This document shows, in pieces, positions 11,206 to 21,018 of a stretch of 64,000 nt of DNA. Each line of letters begins with the position of its first letter. Within the stretch, counting starts at the first letter, position 1. A program made the translations under genes and the position numbers. Below the pieces are notes generated by a model. The model ran no database searches. It was not told the DNA's origin and saw only the letters and a program-made list of their open reading frames with translations. The stretch is from Sorghum bicolor (lineage: Eukaryota > Streptophyta > Magnoliopsida > Poales > Poaceae): positions 56,172,629-56,236,628 of the forward strand of contig NC_012878.2 in assembly GCF_000003195.3 (NCBI RefSeq), written 5' to 3'.

Positions 11206-13560
11206 AAGGTGCAGCCCACAAAATACTATGACATTTGCATAGTCCCATGGATATCACAAGGCAAAGACAAAGCTATCTAAAGGTATAGATAATATGGCGT
11301 CTAAAGTACATCAAAGTTGTTGGTTGTAGATATGACTATATGAGTATGGATGTATAAATAGCAAGATTATAAATAGCTAAAGGAAGTGTTGATGCCAACA
11401 CATAAGATTTATGATGGTGAAAGAGTTGAAGACTTGATAGTGTGTAGAATTATTAGATTATTTAACTAAATAAAATATGTCATATAACATGCAAAATATC
11501 CATATATAGCCGAACATTATCTTAGTTTTTTTTCATATAAGGAGCATTCTTGCCATAACGATGAATAAGGTAGCTCTAGCTGCTAGCTACTAGCAATGAA
11601 TAAGTAGATAGCTCTAGCACAGGGTCAATCCACCACTCGTAATAAACAAATGTCGCTCATCATCTAATAGGTAATAGCTCATGTTAATGACATGTTTTGA
11701 TAGTGGTGGTAGACAACAAAAAACTCTTCTTTCTCCATGATGGTTAGGAGGAGAGTGTTGGTATTAAAATCCTTTTGGTGTTGTTGGCAGTCTATCTATA
11801 GAGTCTGAAAGAAATATGTCTTGCCTTTTCAACACCGAGGGCCAACATCAGGCATTGAAGAAAGAAATCATGCAAGGTGCAGCCAAAGAGGATACTAAGA
11901 CATTTATCTAGTTCAATTAATATGCATGAAAAAAGTTATCTAGAGTTAACACGCCATAAAAAGTGCATCAAAGGTGTTGGTTGTAGATATGAGTGTGGAT
12001 GCATTGATAGAAACAATAGAAACATGTAAAACAAGTGTTTTGTCAACATATAACATGTGTGGAGGAGGAAGAGCACAAGACATGTATTCCACTTGATAGT
12101 ATTTATAGTTGTTGGGTTGTTTAGTGGAAAGGGATTTTTGTGATGTCCAAAATACCCATAGAAAAAATTTCCTAGTTGTATTTTGCTTATATGGAGCATG
12201 AAATGCCTAAGAAGATAACACTATGTAGTCAATTTCACCACTTAGACAACAATATGGTTCATTATCTAATAGCTCATTTAGAGACGTGTTTGAGTAGCAG
12301 TGATATCCTTATGGGTATCAAAATCCTTTCTTTTATTCAAAATGGCTGGCAAAGATCTTCTAAGCGTTTATTAATAGAGATAGGAGAGTATCAGTGTCAA
12401 GGTGTTGTTGGGAATATATTTGAAAAACTCCTAATGCAATGTATCTTGCTTTTTTTAACACTGAGTCCAGTTGAGGTGTTCAAGAAAAAAAAACATGCAA
12501 GATTTAGCTAAAGTGAATACTATGCCATTTGCTACTTCAATCAATGTGCATGACAAAGTTATCTAGAGTTTTTTTTTTGCATCGGGGCCACAACTAACAG
12601 AGACACCATAAAAAGTGCATTGAACATGTTCCTTTAGATGGGAGAATAGATGTTTTTTAGATCTGTGGTGGTGGAAGAGCATAAGATATTTAGGATTGTC
12701 GTTTTGTTGCACTGAAAGGAGTTTTGGTGACGTCCAAAATATCCATAAGAAAAGCAATGCCCTAGCTGTATTTTGCTTATATGGAGCATAAAATGCCAAA
12801 ATGACGATAAGTAGATAACACTACACAGTCAGTACCACTGCTTATACAAAACGACACTCGTTGTCTAATGCCTTATGTTAAGGACATGTTTGGATAGCAG
12901 TGATAAGCATCAGAATCCTTATCCTTCTCCAAAATGGATAGCAAGAGATCTGCCAAGCTTGTATTGAAAGAGGATAGCATCAGCAGCAAAAAAAAAAATG
13001 GGTGTTTTTATATCTATCTAAAGAACTCTTAAGGAAAATATCTTGTTTTACCAACATGGAGTCTAGAGATGAAGCATTGGAGAAAACAACATGCACGGTG
13101 TAGTCAAAGAGGACACTATGATGTTTAACTGGTTCAATGAATGTGCATTATAAAGTTATCTAGAGTTTGCCGGTATTAAAACTATAACTGATTAACATGA
13201 CATCGTAATTTTCACTAAGAAGGGTGTTGTAGATATGAGTCTAAAAAAATCTATAGCAATAATATGAACATGTAAAGTAAGTGTTGAGGGACATAAAGAT
13301 TTGTACTGGCTGAAGAGAAAAAGATTTGTGGTCCATTTTTAGGGTTGTTTGAAGAGCAAAATATTTATAAGAAAGACAATGTCATGCCTGTATTTTTCTT
13401 GATTACATGGAGGAATAAAATGGCAAAATATTCATCGATGTAATGCTCATCGTCTAATGACTTATACAGAATACAGTCATCATTGACCTCAAAGTCCTTT
13501 TATTTTGCAAAAAATAATTGGCAAGATATTCGTCGAACCTATATATTAAGAACATGGAAC
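11206..13560. repeat. Degenerate tandem array, about four units of ~600-670 bp
   Basis: The same ordered landmarks recur four times. AAGGTGCAGCC-like sequence is at about 11206, 11873, 12497 and 13094. AAAGTTATCTAGAGTT-like sequence is at about 11270, 11935, 12559 and 13155. TATTTTGCTTATATGGAGCA-like sequence is at about 11521, 12178, 12769 and 13390. A GGATAGCAGTGATAAGC-like block is at 11691, 12282 and 12885. Spacing is 667, 624 and 597. Units are strongly diverged, AT-rich and have no shared open frame. No match to a known element is recognised; it could be an old satellite-like array or internal repeats of a decayed transposon. Confidence 0.65.
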
Positions 13561-15197
13561 CATAATACAATGTATTAAAGTTATCCGTCTAACATCAAAT
13601 CTGCCACAAATTGAAGTCTCTATTTACCACCCCCAAGTAAATAGGCAATTAATGGAATACAGTAATTTGAATAATTTAGTCACTAAAGTTTCCATTGTTT
13701 TAGCTTTCGAGACTCTAAACAGATAGTCTAAAGTATTATCTAAAGATTAGTCAACCTCACAAAAAGACCATAGCTAGGCTTAAGTGATGTCTTACCTTTA
13801 GGCAACTAAACTATAGATCATATAATCCAAACCGTTATATATATTAACATTATATATTACTGGAAAATAAAGATTTCGTCTAGGTTATCCCACCATCACC
13901 AATTATGCATCAAAACGAGAAGTAATCCGTTGCAATAACATGCAGAAGCCTCTGAGGATTAGCTGAGCTGATCTGCACGCCGCGTCTTAGGTAGCGACGT
14001 AACGATTTGCTCTCATCAGGCCACTCATCACAAATCTCGTCTCTCGCCACGTTTATCAGCTGACGCAAGTAGTCTTGCAACCCCGTGGTTGACCCAACCT
14101 CGCTACCGCTTAGTTCCTGCAGCCTCTTCTTTCCCCGGCTGCAGCCGGGTGTGCTGCCAGCATAGTGCCATGCGGCCATGCCACATTGCCATCTGTTTCC
14201 GGCACGCCTGGTGCTCGAGAGTTGGCGGAGCACACAGGTTGGTAGGTTCAGCCGAACAGCGGCCTGCTACACGCACACCCGGCGCTTTTGACAAGTGTGG
14301 CACGGAGCCGGTGTCTGGTGCCGCTCGCCGCTCGGTCTCCTCCTTTTCTCGATGCAGAGTCTGGAAACAACACACTTGTCCTTCGCAGGATCCGTAGTTG
14401 AACGTGAACGTGTGGGGGCAGCTCTCTACGCGGCAGGACACATCTGACCCCTTCGTTCATGTGTCCAGCTTAAACAGAACTGCTATTGTTTTGCTTATAT
14501 TACAAAGTAGGAGTATATATAAACACACAATGCTTAGGACCGACATGTACAGGCAAGCAGAAACGCGTAACTGCAGGCTGCTCGAGCTTTTTTTTTCCTT
14601 GAAAAAAAAAAACCCGTGCATCTACATTGACTGGTGTGGTGACGCAGCACGAGCACGAACTTGGATCGCCGAATCCAGCGGTGTTGAACAACCGTCGGCG
14701 TGATCTTCTCTGACGTCGTCCGGCGATGGTTTTTATCCTCTGACCAAAATATCGGGGTTTGAGTTCTGCTTCGTGCCAATTGATGCCGCGGCAAAGCTCT
14801 ACGACGACACCAGGCGCTCGCTGATGTGAAGTCAGCCTGTGTCGGTCGTTGTTTATCCCCGTACGGCAGAGCCGGTCCAGCCCGGACAGCGCCAACACTC
14901 TAGTAGCCCACAGAAGGAAAAAAAAAACCCACATGTGGGCAGCGGGAGGCGCAGCCATGTGGCTCACGGGGCAGCTAGCCGAAGTGAGAAGAAGATCGAG
15001 GGGTGCTGGTGCGAGAGGACACGCAGAACGATCGATCGAGCTACTCGTATCCAGTTGGCAGTTTGGCACGGCGCTGGCGTGACGGAGGATATCGGGCTCG
15101 GGCAGGCGATCGATCCAGGAGATACGGCACGGCACACGGCAGCAGCCCAAGCCTCCCCCGCGAGTTCGGTGGGCTGCACGCCACCACCACACACACG
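13561..15197. other. Intergenic, no confident gene
   Basis: AT-rich to about 13870, then a GC-rich block (13900-15190). That block contains a 107-codon minus-strand frame (13910-14233) and a 230-codon minus-strand frame (14500-15192). Neither shows a domain, a start context or paired splice sites that can be defended. T/A homopolymer runs occur at 14589 and 14602. Confidence 0.4.
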
Positions 15198-15439
15198 GGC
15201 CTTGTTTAGTTCCGAAAACTGAAAAGTTTTCAGAACTGTAGCACTTTCGTTTGTTTGTGGTAAATATTGTCCAATCATAGACTAACTAGAGTCAAAAGAT
15301 TTGTCTCGTGATTTACAGTCAAACTGTATGATTAGTTTTTGTTTTCGTCTATATTTAATGCTTCATGCATGTGCCGTAAGATTCGATATGGTAGGAAATC
15401 TTGAAAACTTTTTGGATTTCGGGTGAACTAAACAATGCC
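15198..15439 (+). mobile_element. MITE, GGCCTTGTTTAG family
   Basis: About 242 bp, from GGCCTTGTTTAGTTCC to GAACTAAACAATGCC, flanked by ACG and ATG triplets (one mismatch). The interior matches the family consensus. Confidence 0.85.
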
Positions 15440-16815
15440 ATGGTAGCTGCTGCGTGCCGGCTCGATCTCGATCGCCGCCTCATGATTGGCCGCCACCGTT
15501 GGGGCGCCGTTGCAGGCTTGCAGCCGCAGGGCCGCAGCCTTGTATTGACGCCAACCGCTGATGGGGGCTGCTGAGCTGGTCAATCTCGCGCAGGATCCAA
15601 AGCCGTCGGTACGTAGGAGTACTCTACAGTAGGAGGAGCAGCACGCAAGGATTAGCTACGGCTTTGTTTATTTGAGCTCATGATTAGCTATCGGTTTTGG
15701 GGGATCATGGGTCCTAATGATTGTTCTGGGTGGGACGTCTGTTTTTTTATATTGGATCCGGATATATTTGTCTGTCAGGCCAACTGTTGCTGTAAGTAGC
15801 AAAATTCAGCCCCCCTGTTCTTCCAGAACACATAGCTAACTTTTTTTTCTTTAACAGAGCAGTAAGATTTACTTAACTGGGTACCAAGATCCATCGCAAA
15901 TTATGGTGTCATGATGATGGAAGTTTCTGTACTGTGACTCCTACACAAGTCCATCACTAGTAGATTACTACTATTACGTGCATGACTGGCTACTAATTAG
16001 AGGTTGACACGAGTACTACTCCTAGGATTATTACTACATTACACCACCGCTGTAGTCTGTGGTCCGCCTATCAGGTACTACCAGGTGCACTTGGCCTTAC
16101 TTGCTTGGCTCGCAAGAAGCATTCAGTTTAGCCGCACTCATCTATATATAGAACTATAAAATATCTGTGACTACTCCTACTCCTACTCCTAAATTAATGA
16201 AAATAACAATAATGTCGTTTCACGGGATCCTGAGACGCATGACTCCTCCTCCGCGTAACCCAGCACGTACTCTTGATGCGTGATGTGATCGCCGAGACGG
16301 CGATTTTAGACGCTGCATCAGGACGCGCCGTGAGCCCGTGACAGCGATCGGATGCACTCCTAAAAGTATACGTAATTAACCGTCCGGATCTCTCCGGCCC
16401 TTGAAGATTAGATTCCTTCACTCGGTCCGTTGCTTGGAAGGGAGGGGAAAGGCGGCGAAAGCAACAGAAAAGCACCCGGGGGAAAAAGGCACTCATCAGC
16501 CGGCGAGGCGAGTCAGCACGAGAGCCCGGGATCGGCAACCGGAAAAGCAGCTGGCTCACTCGCTCTATCTTTCTCTACTGCTCCTGCTCGGGTGAGAGGT
16601 GACGACAATCAGATGATGGCAACGAACGGGCGAGGTGGCTGGCGGCAGATGCATATCCCATATCCTGTTCCCGTATATATCCGCCCGCCGGTCACTGGTG
16701 GACGGCGGTGGACCGTGGACTCGCTGCGTGGTCCGTCAGGCCTGACGCCGGCCCGACTCAGAGACGTGCGGCGGTGTGCAGAGTGCTCGGTGCGGTGCCG
16801 TCCACGGTCCACTTG
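15440..16815. other. Intergenic, no gene seen
   Basis: GC-rich at both ends and AT-rich between. Frames of 60-150 codons around 16200-16890 overlap one another in several phases and run into the next MITE, so they are rejected. A short CTCCTA repeat lies near 16165-16190. Confidence 0.4.
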
Positions 16816-17051
16816 GGCCTTTCACCCCGAAATCCAAAAAGTTTTCAAGATTCCCTGTCACATCGAATCTTGCGACACATGCATGAAGCATTAAATATAG
16901 ACGAAAACAAAAACTAATCACACAGTTTGACCGTAAATCACGAGACGAATCTTTTGACTCTAGTTGGTCTATGATTGGATAATATTTATCACAAACAAAC
17001 GAAAGTGCTACCGTTCCGAAAACTTTTCGGTTTTCGGAACTAAACAAGGCC
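16816..17051 (-). mobile_element. MITE, GGCCTTGTTTAG family, reversed
   Basis: 236 bp in the opposite orientation, starting GGCCTTTCACCCC and ending AACTAAACAAGGCC. It is flanked by a perfect 3 bp duplication TTG (16813-16815 and 17052-17054). Confidence 0.88.
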
Positions 17052-17054
17052 TTG

Positions 17055-17699
17055 TACTCGGGCGCGGTGCGTCCATGCCGGGCCTCAGTCTGACGCGGTT
17101 GCCGCCTGGGAAGATACTACCCATACCGCCGTGGCCGTGGCGCCGTCCCCCGTATCGGTGCGAGTGCGAGTGCGAGGCGACCATATCCGAACTCGACCCA
17201 GCGTTTTTTTTTCCCTTTTCGGTGATGTGATGAGGTGATGACTATCCGTCTTGCGCCACGAGTGCTGTTGGCAAGATACTAAATAGGGTTTGTAGCGGAT
17301 AGCGAGTGCTATAGTGGACACTAAATACATCCCATGTGAATTTAAACATATACATATATATACCATGAATATATGTATAAATAGAGATTTAATTATAGTT
17401 ACATAATTGAGGTTTCACATACTTAAATTAAGAGAGAGAAAACATGATGTTCCATATAAGTCATAATATATCAAAGTTCATAAAAAAATATGAGCCATAA
17501 AACTATTGTACGTTACTATTGTAAAAAAAATAGCAACCTCTCATGATCACTTAAACTATCTGTGTATCATAAGTGAGCTAGCAGCCTGATAATTCAAATA
17601 GCGGTTGTTAAGTTTCGATTTCCTAAATCCAGTCCGCTACATCGTAGTGGTAGCTGTAGGAGGCCCCTACCGCTATTGCAGCTGCTATACCAAGGCCAA
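17055..17699. other. Intergenic, no gene seen
   Basis: A short GC-rich start followed by AT-rich DNA. No domains, RNA genes or element ends were recognised. Confidence 0.4.
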
Positions 17700-17937
17700 G
17701 GCCTTGTTTAGATGCGAAAAGTTTTTGGATTTTCACACTGTAGCACTTTTTGTTTTTATTTGTCAAACATTTTTCAATTATGAAATAACTAGGCTTAAAA
17801 GATTCGTCTCGCGATTTACAGGTAAACTTTACAATTAGTTTTTGTTTTTATCTATATTTGATGCTCAATGCATGTGCCGCAAGATTCGATGCGACGGAGA
17901 ATCTTGAAAAGTTTTTGGTTTTTGGGTGAACAAGGCC
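17700..17937 (+). mobile_element. MITE, GGCCTTGTTTAG family
   Basis: 238 bp with GGCCTTGTTTAGATGC at the left and GTGAACAAGGCC at the right. It is flanked by a perfect 3 bp duplication CAA (17697-17699 and 17938-17940). Confidence 0.88.
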
Positions 17938-17949
17938 CAAAGCTGTTTA

Positions 17950-18161
17950 GGCGTTGTTTAGTTCTGTAGCACTTTCGTTTTTATTTGACAAACATTATTC
18001 AATTATGGAGTAACTAGACTTAAAAGATCCATCTTGTGATTTACAATGTGCAATTAGTTTTTATTTTCGTTTATATTTAATACTCCATGCATGTGTCGCA
18101 AGATTTGATGTGACGGAAAATCTTAAAAATATTTTGGTTTTTGGGTGAACTAAACAAGGCC
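17950..18161 (+). mobile_element. MITE, GGCCTTGTTTAG family, short copy
   Basis: 212 bp, head-to-tail with the previous copy and only 12 bp from it. Left end GGCGTTGTTTAG, right end CTAAACAAGGCC. About 25 bp near the left end and a few interior bases are missing relative to other copies. Flanks are TTA and TTT. Confidence 0.8.
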
Positions 18162-18163
18162 TT

Positions 18164-18212
18164 TAGTACCTTGGCTGTTTTTTTTTTTTGACAAGATAGT
18201 ACCTTGGCTGTT
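18164..18212 (-). mobile_element. Minimal retro-insertion with a 16 bp target duplication
   Basis: The 16 bp TAGTACCTTGGCTGTT occurs at 18164-18179 and again at 18197-18212. Between them are 17 bases: a T run followed by GACAAGA. On the minus strand this is a few bases followed by poly(A), as left by an almost completely 5'-truncated LINE or SINE insertion. Confidence 0.6.
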
Positions 18213-19152
18213 GGATCCGTCCGGCGAGTGACCTGAGAAATCCGAACCAAGGCTGCGTCCGCGTCGAACATTACACTTGTGCCGGGTAAGATTACTCCGC
18301 GAGGGGAGGGATTGCTGAGGCAGGCAGCCGCATCGAGCATATCGTTCGCTTCGCTTGCGTGCGTGATCAGACGGCTGGCAACCGGCTGTACGTGCCGTGT
18401 GGACCAACTGAGCTGAGCTAGTGAGCTACGCCCCCTCCTCTCTTTCACAGTCTGGAAACGTTGGAAAGGCACAGGCAGACAGCGGTGAAGGGTGAACGAA
18501 CGAACCAGCGTGGCCAGGAGCCACGAGCCAACTCCTGATCCCGCACCGACACGCTATCCTGAACCAGATCAAAACGCTCGAGGAGTCCGCAGTGCATTCG
18601 CAGGCAAGCAGGGGAAAGCGCTGGCCGCCGGGCGGGGTGGATCGGCACCCACGGCAGGATATCCCCTGCCTCGACTCCTCGTCGAGACCTGGCTAGCCTG
18701 ACGGATCCCCACCGGGAGAAGCAACCGGAGTACGCGAACGCGACGTTACTTGTAAAAGGGGCACCCCTGCTGGTAGTGCTAGGACTGTGCTAGCCCCCGT
18801 GTTTTTTTAATTTCGCCAGCCGGCGGCTCGCACGTGGTCCGTTCCTGGACCCCCGGGTTACGGATCCCGAATTCTCAAGGTTTTTGACAGTGCGCGCTGG
18901 CGAAGTTTTACTCCGGGGATGGCATTGGCAGAGACACCTTTCTGCGTCCGCGCTGACGCTGCGCTTTTCCGTGTCGACGCGGCTCTTTCGCCTTGGAACC
19001 TTCGGTGCGTGCCGTGCTGGGGAAGCTCGGCTGGAGTTGAGCCCGGGGATTGGAGATTGACCTGTAGTAGGCTCTCGTCTCGTGCCCTTCCCCGTCATCG
19101 TCAGGGTCACACACAGTCACGGCTACGCGGTCGGCACAAAAGACTGGTGTCC
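18213..19152. other. Intergenic, 3' flank of the second MAPKKK
   Basis: GC-rich, with overlapping chance frames on both strands (up to 131 codons). No domain, RNA gene or transposon end was seen. Confidence 0.4.
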
Positions 19153-20640
19153 TCACGGTTTTACACCTGTACGCGCAGCGCAGCGGTGAATTTTACGTGT
19201 GAATTCGAAAGCAGCTAACAGGAATGTTCGCGTCCGCGATTCTTTATGCCAGAAAGGGAGGATTTTTTTTGAAACGAAAAGAAGAAAAATTCTGGAAATC
19301 CAAAACGGGGTTGATGAACAGAGCAGAATTGGGGCAAGAACGAAATCCATTGCATTGTTTGTGTCACACAGTAATTTACATGGAGTTTCACCAACACAGG
19401 GTGAACTGACACGGAGATGCCACTCGTGATCAGGTGAAGCGTCAGCTTCTCCTACATTGTGGGCGCCGTCGACGTCAATGTCGAGGGACTCGGCGGCCTC
19501 TGCCCTCGCCACTTCTTCCTCGGTTCCGGCACCGCCGTCGTCGAGGTAAGGGACCTCCTCGTCCGCCGGCGCGTTCGTCGCGTCGGACGACGATGCTTCG
19601 GCTGGTGTGGACAGCACATCGATCCAGTCCTCGTCGGAGTCCCAGTCCGGCAGCGCCGAAGCGGGGCAGGCCAGCGCCGCGATCCGCTCGGCGGTGCTCT
19701 GTGCCGACACCACGTCGTGCTCGTCGTCGTCGCTGTCGGACTCCCAGAATGCCGCGTCCAGCGTGCTCTTCGGCGACACCCACCTGCCCTTGGCGGCGGC
19801 GTCCAGGTCCAGCGCCGCCCGGCAGTTGGAGATGCCGCTGGCGGAGGCGATGAACGGGTGCTCGAGGAGCTCCGCCGCCGTGGCCCGGTCGCTGGGGCGC
19901 CGCGCCAGGCATCTGGCCAGGAAGTCCTTGGCGTCCGCGGAGAGCCACCGGGGCACCTCAGGGACGGCGTGCGTGTACCCGATGAGGCGCACGGCGGCGA
20001 GCACGTCGTCCACGCCGCGCCACGGCGCGCGGCCGGTGGCCATCTCGATGACGGTGCATCCCAGCGCCCAGACGTCAGCGGGTGGTCCCTGCGCCTCCCC
20101 GCGCGCCACCTCCGGCGCCATGAACGCCGGCGTGCCTCCGATCGGCCCGCCGACGGCCTCCGCCGATCTCGCGCACCCGAAGTCAGCGAGCATGGCGCGG
20201 CCGTCGCCACCGATGACGACGTTCCGCGGCTTGACGTCGCCGTGCACGAGCCCTGCCCCGTGGACGTACGCGAGGCCCGCGGCCACGTCGGCCGCGTACG
20301 CCGCGACGGCGCGCTCCTCGAGCCCGCGCCCGCCGCCATTCCTGGCCACGGCGTCGGCCAGCGACCCGCCGGGCGCGAACTCGAGGAAGAGCTGGTACGA
20401 GCCGTCGCGCCCGCCACGGCCGCCGATGCAAGGGACGACGTGCGGCGAGCGGAGGCCCGCCATGATCCCCCGCTCCCGCCGCAGCAGCTCCGCGGCGCCC
20501 GCCGACGACGCCGGCGCGGACTTGACCGCGAACAGCTCCCCGGAATCGTGGTCGGTGGCCAGGAACACCTCTGCCCCGGACGCGCCGCGGCCCAGCGTCC
20601 GCACCCGCGTCCACCTCTCCGCGCTCACGGCCATCGCCAT
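19153..20640 (-). CDS. MAPKKK17/18-like serine/threonine protein kinase, intronless paralogue
   Basis: Single-exon kinase of 495 aa starting at the ATG at 20640 (MAMAVSAERW). The open frame reaches 126 codons further upstream through the TATA box and is not counted. Motifs: GRGASG glycine loop at about 17-22, FAVK lysine 40, HGDVKPRN catalytic loop (again HGD), LADFGCAR, GGTPAFMAPEVARGE, DVWALGCTVIEMATGRAPW, then an acidic tail with DWDSDEDWIDV. It is clearly paralogous to the kinase at 8874-10334, sharing motif order, the VSPKSTLDAAFWES block and the acidic C-terminus, so the two arose by tandem duplication. The last ~65 residues (after NNAMDF) are hydrophobic and basic and unlike the first copy, so the reading frame may have decayed or lost its original stop. 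Role inferred: MAPK cascade input kinase, possibly stress/ABA related. Confidence 0.88.
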   Translation of the reverse strand: MAMAVSAERWTRVRTLGRGASGAEVFLATDHDSGELFAVKSAPASSAGAAELLRRERGIMAGLRSPHVVPCIGGRGGRDGSYQLFLEFAPGGSLADAVARNGGGRGLEERAVAAYAADVAAGLAYVHGAGLVHGDVKPRNVVIGGDGRAMLADFGCARSAEAVGGPIGGTPAFMAPEVARGEAQGPPADVWALGCTVIEMATGRAPWRGVDDVLAAVRLIGYTHAVPEVPRWLSADAKDFLARCLARRPSDRATAAELLEHPFIASASGISNCRAALDLDAAAKGRWVSPKSTLDAAFWESDSDDDEHDVVSAQSTAERIAALACPASALPDWDSDEDWIDVLSTPAEASSSDATNAPADEEVPYLDDGGAGTEEEVARAEAAESLDIDVDGAHNVGEADASPDHEWHLRVSSPCVGETPCKLLCDTNNAMDFVLAPILLCSSTPFWISRIFLLFVSKKILPFWHKESRTRTFLLAAFEFTRKIHRCAARTGVKP

Positions 20641-20831
20641 GCGCAGTTTGCAGTTGTTGCTGCGATCCGCCTTGTTCTTGTTTCTCGCGTGCGCCTTTGT
20701 TGTTGCTTCGGTGCCTCTGCTGCTGTTGGTGGTGGTGGTTGTTTCTGTTGGCCAAGCCTTGTCTCGAGCTGGCCTTGCCTTGCTCTCGTAGCCTCGTGCT
20801 GAGTCTTTTTGTGGCTGGTGCCAGGTGCGTT

Positions 20832-20843
20832 TATATATATATA
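20832..20843 (-). promoter_or_regulatory. TATA box of the second MAPKKK
   Basis: TATATATATATA followed on the minus strand by AAACGC, about 190 bases upstream of the ATG at 20640. No CACGTG site was seen in the 600 bases upstream, unlike the first copy. Confidence 0.6.
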
Positions 20844-21018
20844 GGGGTGGTGGTGGATAGATAGAGGAGGATGCTTGTGCTTGGGGACCGGGATTAGGAA
20901 GGATTGCAAGTTTAGAACATGGAGGAAGGTGTTTGGCGTGTGGCAAAAGCGCGGCGCGCGCGGGGGAGATTATTAGGATTTTAGGAGGAAAATCGATGGA
21001 TACGGAGGCCACTACCAA

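Noticed and set aside
13910..14233. 107-codon minus-strand ORF
   Set aside because: Residue composition looks plausible for a protein, but no family, promoter or splice partner could be shown.
14500..15192. 230-codon minus-strand ORF
   Set aside because: No domain, passes through homopolymer runs, overlapped by other frames.
19459..20802. 447-codon plus-strand ORF antisense to the second MAPKKK
   Set aside because: Same composition artefact. The minus frame carries every kinase motif.
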